Assembly: GCA_011037195.1 (NCBI GenBank)
Contig: JAAEAF010014555.1
Location: 46,714 to 110,713, forward strand
Length of the DNA: 64,000 nucleotides
Direction of reading: 5' to 3'
Source of the DNA: Triatoma infestans
Taxonomy: Eukaryota > Arthropoda > Insecta > Hemiptera > Reduviidae
Shown here: positions 11,645-23,225 of the stretch, piece after piece
Layout: every line of letters begins with the position of its first letter
Numbering within the stretch: the stretch's first letter is position 1
The notes under the pieces: generated by a model
Seen by the model: the letters and a program-made list of their open reading frames with translations, nothing else
The model's database searches: none
Told to the model about the DNA's origin: nothing
Program-made: the position numbers and the translations under genes

Positions 11645-12595
11645 CTATAAAAGAATCTGACGTGAAACACTCACACGGACTTTCTCTTACTTCCTGTTAA
11701 TACAATTATATATATAAAATGACAAATTTTCTTTAAACCCAAATTTTACATATTTGTCCTAATATAGAGGTGGTGGGGCATAAGTACCAACCTATACTAA
11801 TCTTGGCCGTTAGAGAAGTGATGATTATATCATAACTCAGTAGAGCGCTCTAAAAACACTTAACCAGCAACATATAACATTGCAATTAACGCCACAAATG
11901 CAGCGAAACTATCCAAAATAATTTTTTCAGAAAAATGTTTGAAATAAAAGTAACACGATTTTATCTATGAAGTTAGCAAACCAAGTTTAAAAGAAATCGC
12001 TTGGTCGTTTTAGAGAAAATTCCAAAATAATAAAAAAATTAGAAAGCCGCACTTCCGGTTAGCCGCGATCTATTGGAATTCTACCAATGCATCTAATGTA
12101 TATTAATAGTTCTGTATGGAGGTCTTTAAAGGAAAGCGCGGCTCCTCCAGAACCCCCTAAAAAATCAATTTTTCCGGGAAAATGTTTCAAAAAAAGGCTA
12201 AGTATTCATCTGTGTGGATAGTACACGAAGTTTAAAGAAAATCTTGGAGCCGCCTGGTAAATAAAATTTGGGAGATTTTGGCGCAAAAACTGAAAAAAAA
12301 AAAAATTCAGTATTGTCACACTTCCGGATGATGGATTTTGTTTGAAATCTTCGGGTTTGATGTGGTGGTAGTACCTACACGGAATACCAAATTTGAGCTG
12401 CCTGCGAGTTATCGTTTTTGAGATATTGTGTTAACAGACACACAGACAGAGTGGCACCGACACACACACGTTCACACACACAGATAAACACATTTTGTTA
12501 ATATTCTGGAACGCCAAAAGATGTATTTCCGGTGAAAACTCAATCTTGAAATCTGGCACGATCGCAATACTTACTCTTAAGTACAAGAAATAAAA
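11645..12595 (+). repeat. AR, nearly complete copy
   Basis: Runs from 'tgacgtgaaacactcacacggactttctctta' to 'ggcacgatcgcaatacttactctta'. Two copies of the 'aaaaatgtttgaaataaaag' block (about 11930 and 12180) and two of the CACTTCCGG block (about 12050 and 12318) are about 250-270 bp apart, showing an internal tandem structure. A short CA-rich tract precedes the 3' end. Confidence 0.75.
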
Positions 12596-13424
12596 ATTAC
12601 TGTGTTTCATTCTTCATCAAACATTGTGGGCGTCCTTGCGGTTGTCCCAGATTACGACAATAATCTATAATTACATCGACAGCCCTACTAACGATGCAAC
12701 CATACATAAACAAAACGTGTAAAAGTAGTTGATATGTGCAATTACTTTCGGTGTAGCAGCCCCCTCCCTCACAACACGCCCTACAGCTCACCACTCAACA
12801 TAACACTCATTCCACCTACGTAATTCTTCACTTTTTAATGAAAACAAACACAGACACTCCAACAGATCTTGGCAGTTTTTTCTATCTCAATAAGATTCCT
12901 TTTAATTTTTAAAAATAATTCCATCTGTTTTGCGTAAAAGCTAGAATCAAAGGGAAATTGTTGATGAACCGCACATCTGGATGGGGGAGATCCGTTCAGA
13001 AAAAATCCATTTAAATCTTATTCAGTGGCTGCAAATTGAAGGTAAAAGTATAAAAAGAAGGAGGTCGGTGTAACTTGTATGCTGCCTCCCCCTCTCACTG
13101 CCTATTTATTTCTTACTGCTGCTTCTTTTCCAGACTGTCTCCCCTTTTTGCTCCTTCTTTGAAGTTAAAAATGCCATTATGTAAAGTAACTACAGTAACA
13201 ACTCAAAAGCGTCACAGTTTTCCCAACTTAACACTTCTTTTTTTTGCTTAATAAAAATCACTTTTATAATAAATTATGATGATTGTGACTTCGTCCTGAT
13301 TAACAAATATAAAGGTGAATAATCAAAAAAAGAAATTTGATAATCAATAGACATTACATAATGTATTCAATAATGACGCAAACAAAAATTAAAACCACAA
13401 ATAATTATCACTTGCGCAGTTCTG
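12596..13424. other. No recognised feature
   Basis: No conserved coding sequence found on either strand. The 65-residue minus-strand frame at 12597-12794 is cysteine-rich but resembles no domain I know. Confidence 0.4.
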
Positions 13425-13735
13425 GTTAACATTGATTTTCTTCAAAATTGGTATTTATTTAACATATTTAATTCTCCGCTGGATCATCTAGATCGTTAAA
13501 TTGTGTTATTCAGAAATAACTTCCAGAAAACTTGAAGTTATCACATCAAAATGAGATGAGGAGTTGAGGGGTTTTGACCGGAACCTTCGAGTGGGATCCA
13601 ATAATGATAAATAAACGGAATATTAAGTCTGAACATGCGCAATTTCTTATTGCTGAGAGATGCTCACTATATTATATATACGATTTCGAAAATTTAACAC
13701 GATCACAATACTTGCTCTTACACAGCAGCAGAACT
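13425..13735 (+). repeat. AR fragment
   Basis: Contains 'cagttctggttaacattgattttcttcaaaattgg', 'aacttccagaaaacttgaagtt' and the 3' block 'aatttaacacgatcacaatacttgctctta'. Shortened inside relative to full copies. Confidence 0.6.
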
Positions 13736-14090
13736 TACACTTACACCTCAACCTAACATTCATCATGATCTGTATGTTCACCAACATACAACCCAGCTAC
13801 ATACGAGTAGTTCTGAGGGCGACCTTGGGATGACCTACAAGATTTATTTTAGATCCCATATGTGACTGTATTGTGTGATAGTCATCTGGAAAGTACACTA
13901 AATGAAAGAGAACGATTGAACTGAGTAATGATGAGTTGGATTTTTCTGTTTGGATACACCAAATCCAAACAGCTGCAGACCGAGGCAAAGTTAATTTAAG
14001 TTAGATTTAATTAGATTAACTTGTGAAAAGTTTGGTTTTAAACAGTATAATCAAAAAATTGAAATTTACTATTATTTAATCATTCCTTTT

Positions 14091-14098
14091 AAACTTAC
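14091..14098 (-). other. 5' splice donor of the NOS1AP-like exon
   Basis: On the minus strand the exon ends ...ATACGA and is followed by GTAAGTTT, a near-consensus donor. Confidence 0.75.
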
Positions 14099-14170
14099 TC
14101 GTATCCGTCTCATTGCTGCCACAATTTCCATCCTACTGGTCGGCTTCGGCACGTCCAACGAGCCAATGTA
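14099..14170 (-). CDS. Internal exon of a NOS1AP/CAPON-like PTB-domain protein
   Basis: The 72-bp exon encodes exactly 24 codons in phase 0: [17 protein letters not shown] followed by AAMRRIR. From memory this matches the start of the PTB domain of NOS1AP (CAPON), an adaptor that binds neuronal nitric oxide synthase and other partners at the cell cortex; the vertebrate protein reads YVGSLDVPRP...AAMRRIR. The flanks fit: a pyrimidine-rich acceptor ending TTTTGCAG with a CTAAT branch-like site upstream, and a GTAAGTTT donor. The neighbouring exons (the part before the tyrosine and the lysine-rich YEFKAKN segment after it) were not found in the window, so introns of at least 14 kb and 49 kb flank it. 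Codon choice and GC are higher than in the surroundings. A processed fragment is unlikely because both splice sites are intact. Confidence 0.8.
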
Positions 14171-14210
14171 CTGCAAAATGGAACAAAACGAACAACTGAT
14201 TAGAAAAAGA
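14171..14210 (-). other. 3' splice acceptor and branch-like site
   Basis: Minus strand reads TCTAATCAG, then a T-rich tract, then CCATTTTGCAG directly before the exon. Confidence 0.7.
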
Positions 14211-14639
14211 AACTTTTAAATTATTAAATAAATTAAGTATGGAGTCATGTTTGGCTAATTGAGAGACAATTGAAATTGTCAAATTTTTTTCAAAAACTTG
14301 ATTACCAAGTTTTTCTTGGTATAGAAAATTAATTAAATTGAAATAATTTTTTTAATCTACTTTTAGATGAATTAATATTTCAAACTGATCGGAAACGTTC
14401 AAGCAGTTCAAACGACTTTCTTTTCCTGTATCTGTTACAGAACCAATTCACAATTTTCATTAAAAATGGAACTTATATTAAACATTTTGGTTAACCTTAT
14501 CATTGAGAATGGAATAGAAAAAGATGTTTGTATGGAAATACAGAAATTAAGCAATCATCTTAAGACAATGGTCTGCGACCATTTGTCAAGTGTTTTTTTA
14601 TTGTGTGTGGGAAGTGAACAAGCCCTCCGCTATCCAAAG

Positions 14640-14830
14640 CCCCATATAGCTACCAAAAAGGCTTCTCAGTGTACTAACGGCCTCCTAACAGTGTTCTCTC
14701 GTTACAGACACAAGGTCCCGGCACCGAACAGTGAGCCTCCTAGGAAGAAAAATCTAAGGGTAGACTGGACTCGAACCCGGATTCTCCGCGTGGGAGTCCA
14801 TGGCGCTAACCACATAGCTAATCCCTTCCC
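14640..14830 (-). repeat. tRNA-derived SINE
   Basis: On the minus strand the head reads GGGATTAGCTATGTGGTTAGCGC (A box) and, 40 bp on, GGTTCGAGTCC (B box), then TTAGATTTTTCTTCCTAGG and a body with ACGAGAGAACACTG. It shares head and body with 47751-47973 but the 3' part differs. It would be transcribed by RNA polymerase III and moved by a LINE. Confidence 0.8.
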
Positions 14831-14869
14831 TTGCTACTTCTTTTCTATTTCATAGTACTCTAAATAAAA

Positions 14870-15481
14870 ACAAATCAGGTGTGAAACACTTACCGATTTT
14901 CTCTTACTTTAATTCAAACAATTTAATCAAATAATTTTCTTTAAAATTGCAACGTAACAATGTTTAGTTGAGCTGGCATAAAAATGGTTGTGGGGATTTT
15001 ATTTTCATACCTGAGCGGCCTTATGTGGAGCGCTATTTACATCAAAACCAACAAAGCTTGTCGAAATTTAAATTTAAAACTAACTGACCCCCCTCCCCAA
15101 TACCCTCCTCTAAAATAAATGTTTTTAGAAAAATGTTTCAAATAAAAGTGATAGGAACATATACATTTATAACATATTCTATGATTAAAAAAAACACACG
15201 TTTTCGAGAAGATCTCGAAAAAGGGAAACCCAGTCAGTAAAGTCGCACTTCCGGTTGATAGATCTTGTCCAATGGTCTTGTTTGATATGGTGTACGGAAT
15301 ACCAACTTTGAGCTTCCTGTGATCTTTCACTTTTGAGATATTCTGTTCACCATTCGCTAAAATAGAATTTTTTCGCATTCGGAACATGAAACCTGTATTT
15401 CCGATGAAAACTAAATATGGAAAATTTGGCATGATCGCAATATTTCCTCTTACTAGAGGAGGAGGAGTGAGAGAAAATAAT
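14870..15481 (+). repeat. AR copy, compact reference
   Basis: Runs from 'aaatcaggtgtgaaacacttacc' to 'ggcatgatcgcaatatttcctcttactag'. It is the clearest guide to the order of blocks in the copy that is broken up between 38575 and 46830: 'attgcaacgtaacaatg', 'gcggccttatgtggagcgc', 'ttaaatttaaaac', 'aaatgtttcaaataaaagtgatag', 'cacttccggttgatagat'. Confidence 0.75.
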
Positions 15482-15622
15482 CTTCTTCTTCTTTTAGCAC
15501 TACGGCCCTTGAAGGAGCTGGGCTTTCTCCACAATCTCTGACCATACCTCTCTATTCTCCGCCTTTATGCGCCAGCGCCTTACCTGCAAGGTTCTTAAAT
15601 ACCTCTCCACATTATCAAGCCA
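15482..15622 (-). pseudogene. RTE-type LINE 3' end, strongly 5'-truncated
   Basis: The minus strand encodes the last 41 residues of an RTE-like ORF2, including WLDNVERYLRTLQVRRW and NREVWSEIVEKAQLL, the conserved C-terminal W...V..R.WR.KA.NRE.W..IV motif, then a stop and a short tail of GAA repeats. A 12-bp target duplication AGAGAAAATAAT flanks it (15470-15481 and 15623-15634). The direct run from stop codon to simple-repeat tail is typical of RTE elements. Confidence 0.85.
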
Positions 15623-15734
15623 AGAGAAAATAATACATACATAATATCATAGGAGAGCATGTCTCCATTTAATAGTTTTAAACATATAATATTATCCAAA
15701 TAATCTTTCAGGCCATTGTCATGTAAAACATTGA

Positions 15735-15850
15735 AGTTTTCGGGTTGAGACCGCGACTGTGGTTTATTGTAAACCGACGTTTCGGCCATATTACAAAAGC
15801 TTCTTCAGGGTAGTGTCGCCTCTAAGGCTGAAACAACATTACTAAGTAAC
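15735..15850 (-). repeat. Remnant of a third Penelope-like family
   Basis: The minus strand shows CCTGAAGAAGC, CGAAACGTCGG and then 'tttacaataaaccacagtcgcgg', the type of sequence found in pseudo-LTRs of arthropod Penelope-like elements. It differs in sequence from PLE-1 and PLE-2. No coding part remains. Confidence 0.6.
15771..15812 (-). ncRNA. Hammerhead-like motif
   Basis: Core CTGAAGA (15802-15808), a decayed stem II, GAAAC and a GTC cleavage triplet are present on the minus strand. Stem II base pairing is poor, so activity is doubtful. Confidence 0.5.
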
Positions 15851-16899
15851 TATAACATACATATTTTTTTTGCTCCAATTGAGCCCACTTTTAGGTACCT
15901 GGAGAGATACATCTCTCTCTCTCTCTCTCGGGACACTATCTCTATTTCTGGTTTCTTATTATAGAACCTCTTTTGTTTTTGCAATTCCTACCATTTCCTT
16001 TTGTTAGTAAAAGAAAGTTGTGTTTACAAAAAATAAGTAGATCAATTTATTCAAAATTAAATTTTAGGTCAATGTGGTTCTTTAGATTTCTGAGGGATGG
16101 AGACATTTGGGGAGGTCATAAAGCGAGTGACGGCGAACAATAGAATTTACAATAATTGATTCGTTACCATAAAATACAACTATGAGTTGTAAGCCGAAGG
16201 GCAAATTTATTGTTATTATTTCTTATGTCAATAAAAAGAGATTAATAACTAAATAACTCTGATATTTCCCTAACATCACCAGTAAGTTAGCTTCCAGTAA
16301 AACAATATTAGGTAATATTCCCTTTTGGGACAAGGACCTAATAGGAAAATGTGGTGAACAAGCTGGATATATCACAGGCCTGAAGTTTGGGCAATCCGGT
16401 CTATTAAACTTGTAACAGGGTAAAAGCAAAATGTGATGATGTGTTTAGGAGAATAAAAATGGATCTTCAACAAATTGTTGGTGGTAATTGGTATTATTTG
16501 AAATGTCCCCCAATTTTTTTTTTTTTAATTGTTAAATTTAAATAAAATAGATAATTTAATTTGAACTATAATTAAAAAGTTAATGTGGGAGAAATATACA
16601 TACTAAATGAGAAGGAGACTAAATGCCTTCACTTCACTAATGCCATTAAACAAAATGGATTACCATACATTCCATACACTATATGGCTTCATGCACTCAT
16701 GTTTCTGCATGCTAATGAACTGTACTAAACAAAAAATTATAAATATAAAAAAAAATCACCATTATTACTATTATTTACAATAATATAAAAAAAAAATAAT
16801 AATAATAATAATAAATCAAATAATAAAAATTAAACATTACATATAAGCAGCTGATTTTAATTAGATCAGCTGATTAATTAAAACAGATGTTATGAATAT
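15850..16899. other. No recognised gene
   Basis: Contains a TC run (15911-15929), an AAT run (16795-16813) and long AT-rich stretches. No domain was recognised in either strand. Confidence 0.45.
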
Positions 16900-17515
16900 T
16901 TTAAAGAACTACCTCCTCTCCCCCGAATTAAAAAAACAAAAATTGCCATGAGAAAATTCGTTAGACTTTTTCTAATCGCACTTTCGATTAATCGATTTTC
17001 TTCATTAAATACACCGCAACAAGTTTTAAAAGATTTTATTTAAATAGCTAATAGAATCGAACACTTATGGAATGAAATGGTATTTTAAAAGAGGAAAGTT
17101 TATCGTTGCTAGCCCCCACCTCACTCCATCATACCCCGCTACAGAAAACCCTAAATCCAATTTTTTCATCTGTAGTTATGGCCGCGTGGCTTTCTAACAA
17201 GAAAGATCGCCGGCTTTGACAGTTCATTTTGAAGACTAACTGGTAGAAAACTATTCAGCAAAGTCGAACTTCCGGTTGACGGATTTTTGCCGAAAGCTGT
17301 CAGTTGCGGTGGTGGTACCTAAACGGAATATCAAGTTTAAGCTTCCTGCGGTTTCTCATTTTTGTTCACACACACACACACACACACACACCATTCGGTT
17401 AAAACATCTTTTTCGTTTTCAGGGACCCCCAAAATATGTATTTCCGCTGAAAACTCAATTTTTGGAACTTCAACATGATTGCAATACTTCCTATTAGCAT
17501 CAAAAGACGAGGTAA
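16900..17515 (+). repeat. AR copy, 3' half, with CA tract
   Basis: Blocks 'cttccggttgacggattttt', 'ggtggtacctaaacggaatatcaa', 'gcttcctgcggtttctcat', a (CA) run at 17367-17391 and 'aatatgtatttccgctgaaaactc' appear in the usual AR order. The CA run is the AR's own microsatellite. Confidence 0.7.
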
Positions 17516-17877
17516 TACATGAAAAGTTTAAGATAAGAATTAGTAATAAAAATAAATTCAAAGCCATAGTTTCTTTTTCCTTCAGTAAGTAATTACAAAA
17601 TCTGCTTCTTTTATTCGGGCCAAATTTGTAATCAGCGCCTGTGTAGGTTGGCAACATTGTGCAGTTAACAGCTGACTTATAAAGTGAGTAAAGGACTTAG
17701 TTTACAACACACTCATATAGAAACATACCCCATATTAATAGGGACAAATAAATGCCATATAAAGCGGGTAATATGCTCTATTCTCTTAAGATTTATGCAG
17801 CCATTTTACTTCTGTTACTCCTCTGGTAAGAGGAAGTATTGCGATAATGCCAAGTTTTCGAAAGTGAATTTTCACTG

Positions 17878-17925
17878 GAATCCGGGTCCTCCGCGCGGGA
17901 GTCCAGTACGCTAACACTTAAATGT
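17878..17925 (-). repeat. SINE head fragment
   Basis: Contains the SINE B-box side on the minus strand (GCGTACTGGACTCCCGCGCGG followed by AGGACCCGGATTCC). Only the tRNA-like head remains, abutting an AR 3' fragment (17815-17877). Confidence 0.55.
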
Positions 17926-18393
17926 TAAATTACAAATTTTTATAGATTTCGCAAAATGTTATTGGTGCTTACTTCTGGACTAGAACATAACGATGCGCTA
18001 CTTGCCTGGATTGCCCCCAAATACTGCGTCACTGGTTGAAAGCTTCGGCGATTCCAGTGGGGCAGCGAGCCAACCCTAACGCCCACATCGTGGGCCACGG
18101 TGCCACGGCTAGCTAGGGCAATGGCGGGTCCACGATTACCCCTAGCTGGCATCCTATTCTTCATCACCATCCTCCTATTTTCCATCTCACCTCATCCTGC
18201 CTCTCTATCTGGCTCAATCCTACGGTGTTATGCGACCTGTGCCTATAGGATGGTTGGTCACGGAGCCTAATCCCTGGGTCGTCACGGAGCCTCTGGGATA
18301 CCAGGCGTCCTCCCAGAGTAAGTAGCCTTACTCGGTCATTGCGGGGCTCTCACCGAGTGGACTTACCCCCCCACAGCTCTACGTGGGAATAAC

Positions 18394-19489
18394 ATGAAAA
18401 GCACCAAACAAAAATTTAACAAACAAGGACCTTCGGATGGGCAGGCCTTTGCCCCCAATCTCAAGGTCACAACACAACCAGTACCGGGATCCATAAAGGT
18501 TAAATCCTTGTACGCGGTTGACCAAATGTCGGATGACGAATACGCAGAGCCCGCCTATCATACTTTGGTCAAGCGAGGTGTTGATGAGATAGGGGCCATA
18601 CGTAGCATCATCAAGGAAAACTTCGCGAGACAAATGAGCAAGGCGGAGAAAGCCGAAAAGCGACCGCGATCGGAGGAAGTAACCCTGAAAGCGTCGCGCC
18701 TGCGAAGAGGATTAGGTCTCAAACCTACGGGGAGGCCGTGTCCTTGGAGAGGGTTGCGATCGCCGGGGCCGACTATCCCGACACGCAGTTGGATCCGGAG
18801 AGGCTTAAGGCCATCCAGAAATCCCTGCTTACCACTATGGCGGCCTCTAGAAGGGATCGCCAGGTGCGTTTTCTCAAATGCGCTCATAAATCGGGATGTC
18901 TCCTGCTCACCTGTGCCGACACAGACAGTGCGGCCTGGGTGACGGAGATCGCTCTTCGCTGCGGACTTGGGAAGGCGCTGCCCTCAGGAACCTGGTGGGG
19001 GACGAGGTCCCGAAACCTGTAGTGTGCTCGGTATTCGAACCAGATGAGAACGGCGAGCCACTAAAGACACAGCAGGTAGTCAACCTCTTGAGGTTTGGCA
19101 ATCAGGGCTTGAACCCTGGCCGTGGACAGTCATGGGGTTATCCCGGAGAGCAAGGGCCACTTCTTCACCTTTTCCATGGGACAGGCGTCCCTGGAGGCTG
19201 TGAGGAGGCTACACATGTCTCCATACTATGGGTTCGGAAGAATAAATTCCGAGCCAAAGACAAACCAGGTGAGGTGCAAAAAGAAGCCACTTCCGCCAAG
19301 GAGCTTGGCCAGGCGGAGGAAGCTTCAATTCCCCCTGAGTCAGCGTTGACACTCGCGATTGAACCGGCGGTGTGGATTGGCGCACAAAGGGCCTCGGCTA
19401 GCCGAAGGAAAGGCAAGAAGAGAGGCAAGAAAACCAAGAGGGGGAGGGCTTGTCCGTTGCCACCGGCGGGGGGACCAGCCCGCTGTTAA
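18394..19489 (+). pseudogene. LINE-A ORF1 (gag-like), frameshifted
   Basis: Starts MKSTKQKFNKQ, followed by an acidic/basic N-terminal half, then RRDRQVRFLKCAHKSGCLLL and CADTDSAAWV, a pattern I associate with the DUF4780 domain of insect LINE ORF1 proteins. The C-terminal end is lysine/arginine-rich. The frame changes near 18713 and again near 18965. ORF1 proteins bind element RNA and escort it to the target. No CCHC knuckles are visible. Confidence 0.65.
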
Positions 19490-19535
19490 GGCCTCAGGCC
19501 ACTCAGCATGCGCTGGCACCCGGGGGTGCTGGTGA

Positions 19536-22500
19536 ATGGCGGAAAGACAAGCCTACCTCGCCTCCCCGACCCCCCTACTACATCACAATGATGAGGCTAC
19601 GGATTCCCTCCATCATGCTAGGTCCGCTTCGGCTGTCCTGTCTAGGAAGTTTGACTCAGAGGTCCTGCACATCGCTTTGGTGCAGGAACCGTGGCTTCGC
19701 CCCCTCCGAGGTAAGGTACTGCACTGTAGGGGCTCTGGGAAGCCCAGAGCCTTTATAGTTTTTAACAATCACATTGACTGTAATTTACTGCCTACGCTTT
19801 GTTCAGGCGATTTTGTTATAGCAATCAACTCGGTCTCTACAGAAGGCGGAACTAGAAGGATGGTCGTCTGTTCTGCCTACCTCCCAGGTGATGGCCAGCA
19901 GTGCCCGCCGGAGCTGTTGGCGGACATCATCACCTATTGCGAAGCAACGAATCTTGCGCTTCTCGTGAGCTGTGACGCCAATGCGTACCACACCACATGG
20001 GGAAGCAGCAACTGCAAAAGCAGAGGTAATCCCTTTTGGAATTTATCTATGGTAAAGGGTTATAAATATCCAATATAGGTAAGGAGCTCACCTTCGGGAG
20101 TTCACGGTAGTCAGGAGCGAGGTGTTGGACTTGACCCTGACCCATCTTAGGATGAGTGACATGATTAAGAATTGGCATGTATCGTCGGAACCGTCATGTT
20201 CCGATCACAGGCACATCAGCTTCCACATCGACACCCCCCCCCCCCGGCTGTTACAGGCCGTATTCCGTAACCCTCGGGAAACCAATTGGGTAGGATATGT
20301 AGACTCCCTTAAGGACAAGTTAGCACAGGGAGTCTCGGATGGGAGAGGGGTGGAGGGACTGGAACGGATGGTGGAGGAGGTGCAGGAGGCAATAGCCACA
20401 GGAAAACTGTCCGGAAAGGTCACGACCGCAAAGGGGAAAGAAAGGTGGAACAACCACCTCGAAAAGTTGAAGGCTGAGGTGAGAAGACTGTTCAGTAAGC
20501 CAAACATACCAAAACTGGACCGCATACAGAAATGCCCTCACGCACTACAATAAATAAATTAGAAAAGCAAAAAGAGGTTCGTGGAGGAGGTTTTGCGAGG
20601 AGATTGTAGATGTCCCCTCGTGTACCAGAATCCACAGAATCCTAGCCAAAGATGGTACTGCGTATGTAGTGGGGTTCCTCAAGAAGACGGATGGAACCTT
20701 CACTGTTTCGGAAGAGGAAAGCCTAGAGTTTCTCATGGAGACACATTTTCCAGGCTCGACCCTACTGCAAGAGGTCGAGAGGTCAGAGGTGGTGGTTTCC
20801 CTGAGGAAAGGCATATTAGACCATCCCCAGAGAACTGGAAACTCCCACTTTCATTACAAGGCCAAATAAGGTCAGATGGGCCATAAACAAACCCTAACCC
20901 TTCAAATCTCCAGGGGGAGATGGTATTTACCCGGTCTTTCTACAAAAAGGATAGAAATACTGCTACCATACCTGTGTAAAATCTTTAGGGCATGCATAGC
21001 CCGTCGATATACACCGTTAACGTCGCATAATGTCAAAGTAATCTGTCTTCTTAAGATGGGCAGAGTGTCTGACCTAGCGCCGGGCTCTTACAGACCGATC
21101 AGCCTATCTTCTTTCTTAAGCCAAGTTTTAGAAAGATTGGTGGACAGGTACATTAGAGATGAGGTTCTAAGTGTAACCCCTCTAAGTGCGCGACAATACG
21201 CTTATCAACCAGGTAGGTGGCAGAGGCCGCTCTGGATGATCTCAATAGGCTACTTTCAAAATCCCTGAGATAGAGGATAAAGAGATTGCGGTAGCCACCT
21301 TCTTAGACATAGAGGGCGCATTCAATTATGTATTGCGTTCCTCGGTCACCAACTCTCTCCAAAGAAGAGGAATACCAGCAGCGTTATGCGACTAGATGGA
21401 GTCTGGTCTAAGAAATAGGATTAATATTTCCACAATAGGCCAGACCACTCTTAGGGTGAAAGTAGGAAGGGGGTGCCCACAAGGAGGAGTATTGTCTCCC
21501 CTGATGTGGACACTGGTTCTATCCTCCATGATCTACCTGCGAATGGCTACGACTGTCTGGGCTACGCAGATGACTTAGTGATTGTAGTAAGAGGCAACAT
21601 CCCAGTACAATCTCAGAGCGGGTACAAGTCGCTCTTAACATGGTCAGGAACTGATGTAGGGAGGAGGAGCTATCCATAAACCCCCACAAAACCATAATAG
21701 TTCCTTTCACGTTACGCCACAAGTCGGAAGGCCTTAAACCATCTAAACTTGGGCAAACTCCGATTCCATTTGCGCTGGAGGCTAAATATTTAGGGGTTAC
21801 ATTCGACCGCAGACTCACTTGTAGTCAACACATCGACAAGACTGCACTCAAGGCCAATGTGTATCTCAATAGGTGCAGACGACTCTGTGGTAGAAACTGG
21901 GGTTTGGGCCCCAGTCTGACCCTCTGGATTTATACCAGGCTCATCAGGCGCATGATTATGAATGGGTCGGTGGTCTGGTGGACCAAAACTCTGCAATAGG
22001 GGCAGTGGAGAGGCTGAGTGGAATCCAGGCAAGCATAGCTGGGTCCCACAGGGGCCATGAGAACCACCCCGACCACGGCGTTGGAGGTCCTCCTTAACTT
22101 ACCACCATTGCATCTTCTCATTCAAGGCGAAGCCAGAATGGGAATTCATAGGCTCCTGCAGGGGCCGCTACCTATCACCTGTAGGCATGATTCTGTTAAC
22201 CAGAGGTTGATAGAAGTTAAGGCTGGCCATATACTTGGCATGTCTAACGATAGGATGATTCCCAAAAGCTTTATTTTGAAAGGAACTTCCACAATGTCAT
22301 ACCGATCAGGGATGAATGGAACAGGGATCCTCCTCTGCTCAGTAACTCGGTCTGGTATACAGACGGCTCTAATACTCCAACTGGGGTCGGAGCTGGGGTC
22401 TATGGGGGCAGGCCTAAAGTTAAGATTAAGGCCATCCTAGGGAAGTACGCCACGGTCTTTAGGCCGAAGTTGTGGCGTTAGAACTCTGCGCTAAGGAGAT

Positions 22501-23225
22501 TATAAGGCAAGGGTTAGAGGATAGAAAAGTGGCCATATACTCCGATAGTCAGGCAGCCCTGAAGGCACTTTCCTCACACCAAATAGCCTCAAGACTGGTG
22601 TGGAACTGCCTATCTGCCCTAGCCGAGGTGGGTGTTCGAAACAAGCTGACACTCGCCTGGGTGCCGGGCCATGCGGGTATCCTCGGTAACGAAAGGGCGA
22701 ATGCCCTGGCGTGGGAGGGCTCGAAGGATACCTTTATAGGCCCCGAGCCCTTCTGCGGGCGGCCCAGCAGCCTCATTCACGCTTCTATCAGAAGACCAGC
22801 GTCCGCGATGGTGGGAAAGTACGCCAGGGCAGAGGCAGGCGAAACTCTGCATTAAGGGACATTAGCCTAAATTTACCAAGGACCTACTGAGCCATAGCCG
22901 AAGGGATATAAGGCTATTAGTGGATCTACTAACAGGGCATTGTAGGCTGAATAGGCACATGCACCATTTACTACTTGCAGACAACGCATTATGCCGTTTC
23001 TGCAGAAGCGAGGAGGAAACCCCGTTGCCTATCCTTTGTGAGTGTGCCGGCCTGGCGAGAACAAGGTTTCTTCAACTGGGTACTAGCAATCCCGAAGCCA
23101 CGAGCTTCATGACGGAGCCGCTTTCAGCTTTGCTAGGCCTGATAAGAGGGCAACCTCTCAATAAAGGTCGCAGTGGAATGAGGCGTGGCCCTCCCCAATT
23201 TAATCTAATTTACCTGCCTGGATAG
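19536..23225 (+). pseudogene. LINE-A ORF2 (endonuclease, RT, RNase H), frameshifted
   Basis: Endonuclease: ALVQEPW (about 19676), SCDANAYHTTWGSSNCKSRG (about 19965) and SEPSCSDHRHISFHID (about 20186). RT: YRPISLSSFLSQVLERLVD (about 21090), FLDIEGAFNY, the GCPQGGVLSPL loop (21469) and YADDLVI (about 21561). RNase H: YTDGSNTP (about 22355), ALELCAKEI, IYSDSQAALKAL and WVPGHAGILGNERAN (about 22650). The end has a C-x2-C-x7-H/C-x4-C type motif (LCRFCRSEEETPLPILCEC). At least five frame changes and several stops make it inactive. The protein would nick DNA and copy its own RNA at the nick. Confidence 0.85.

Noticed and set aside
15037..15534. 165-residue minus-strand frame
   Set aside because: It runs antisense through an AR copy and has no domain; the length is chance plus the GAA tail.
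17367..17391. CA microsatellite as an independent feature
   Set aside because: It is the standard internal CA tract of AR copies and needs no separate explanation.
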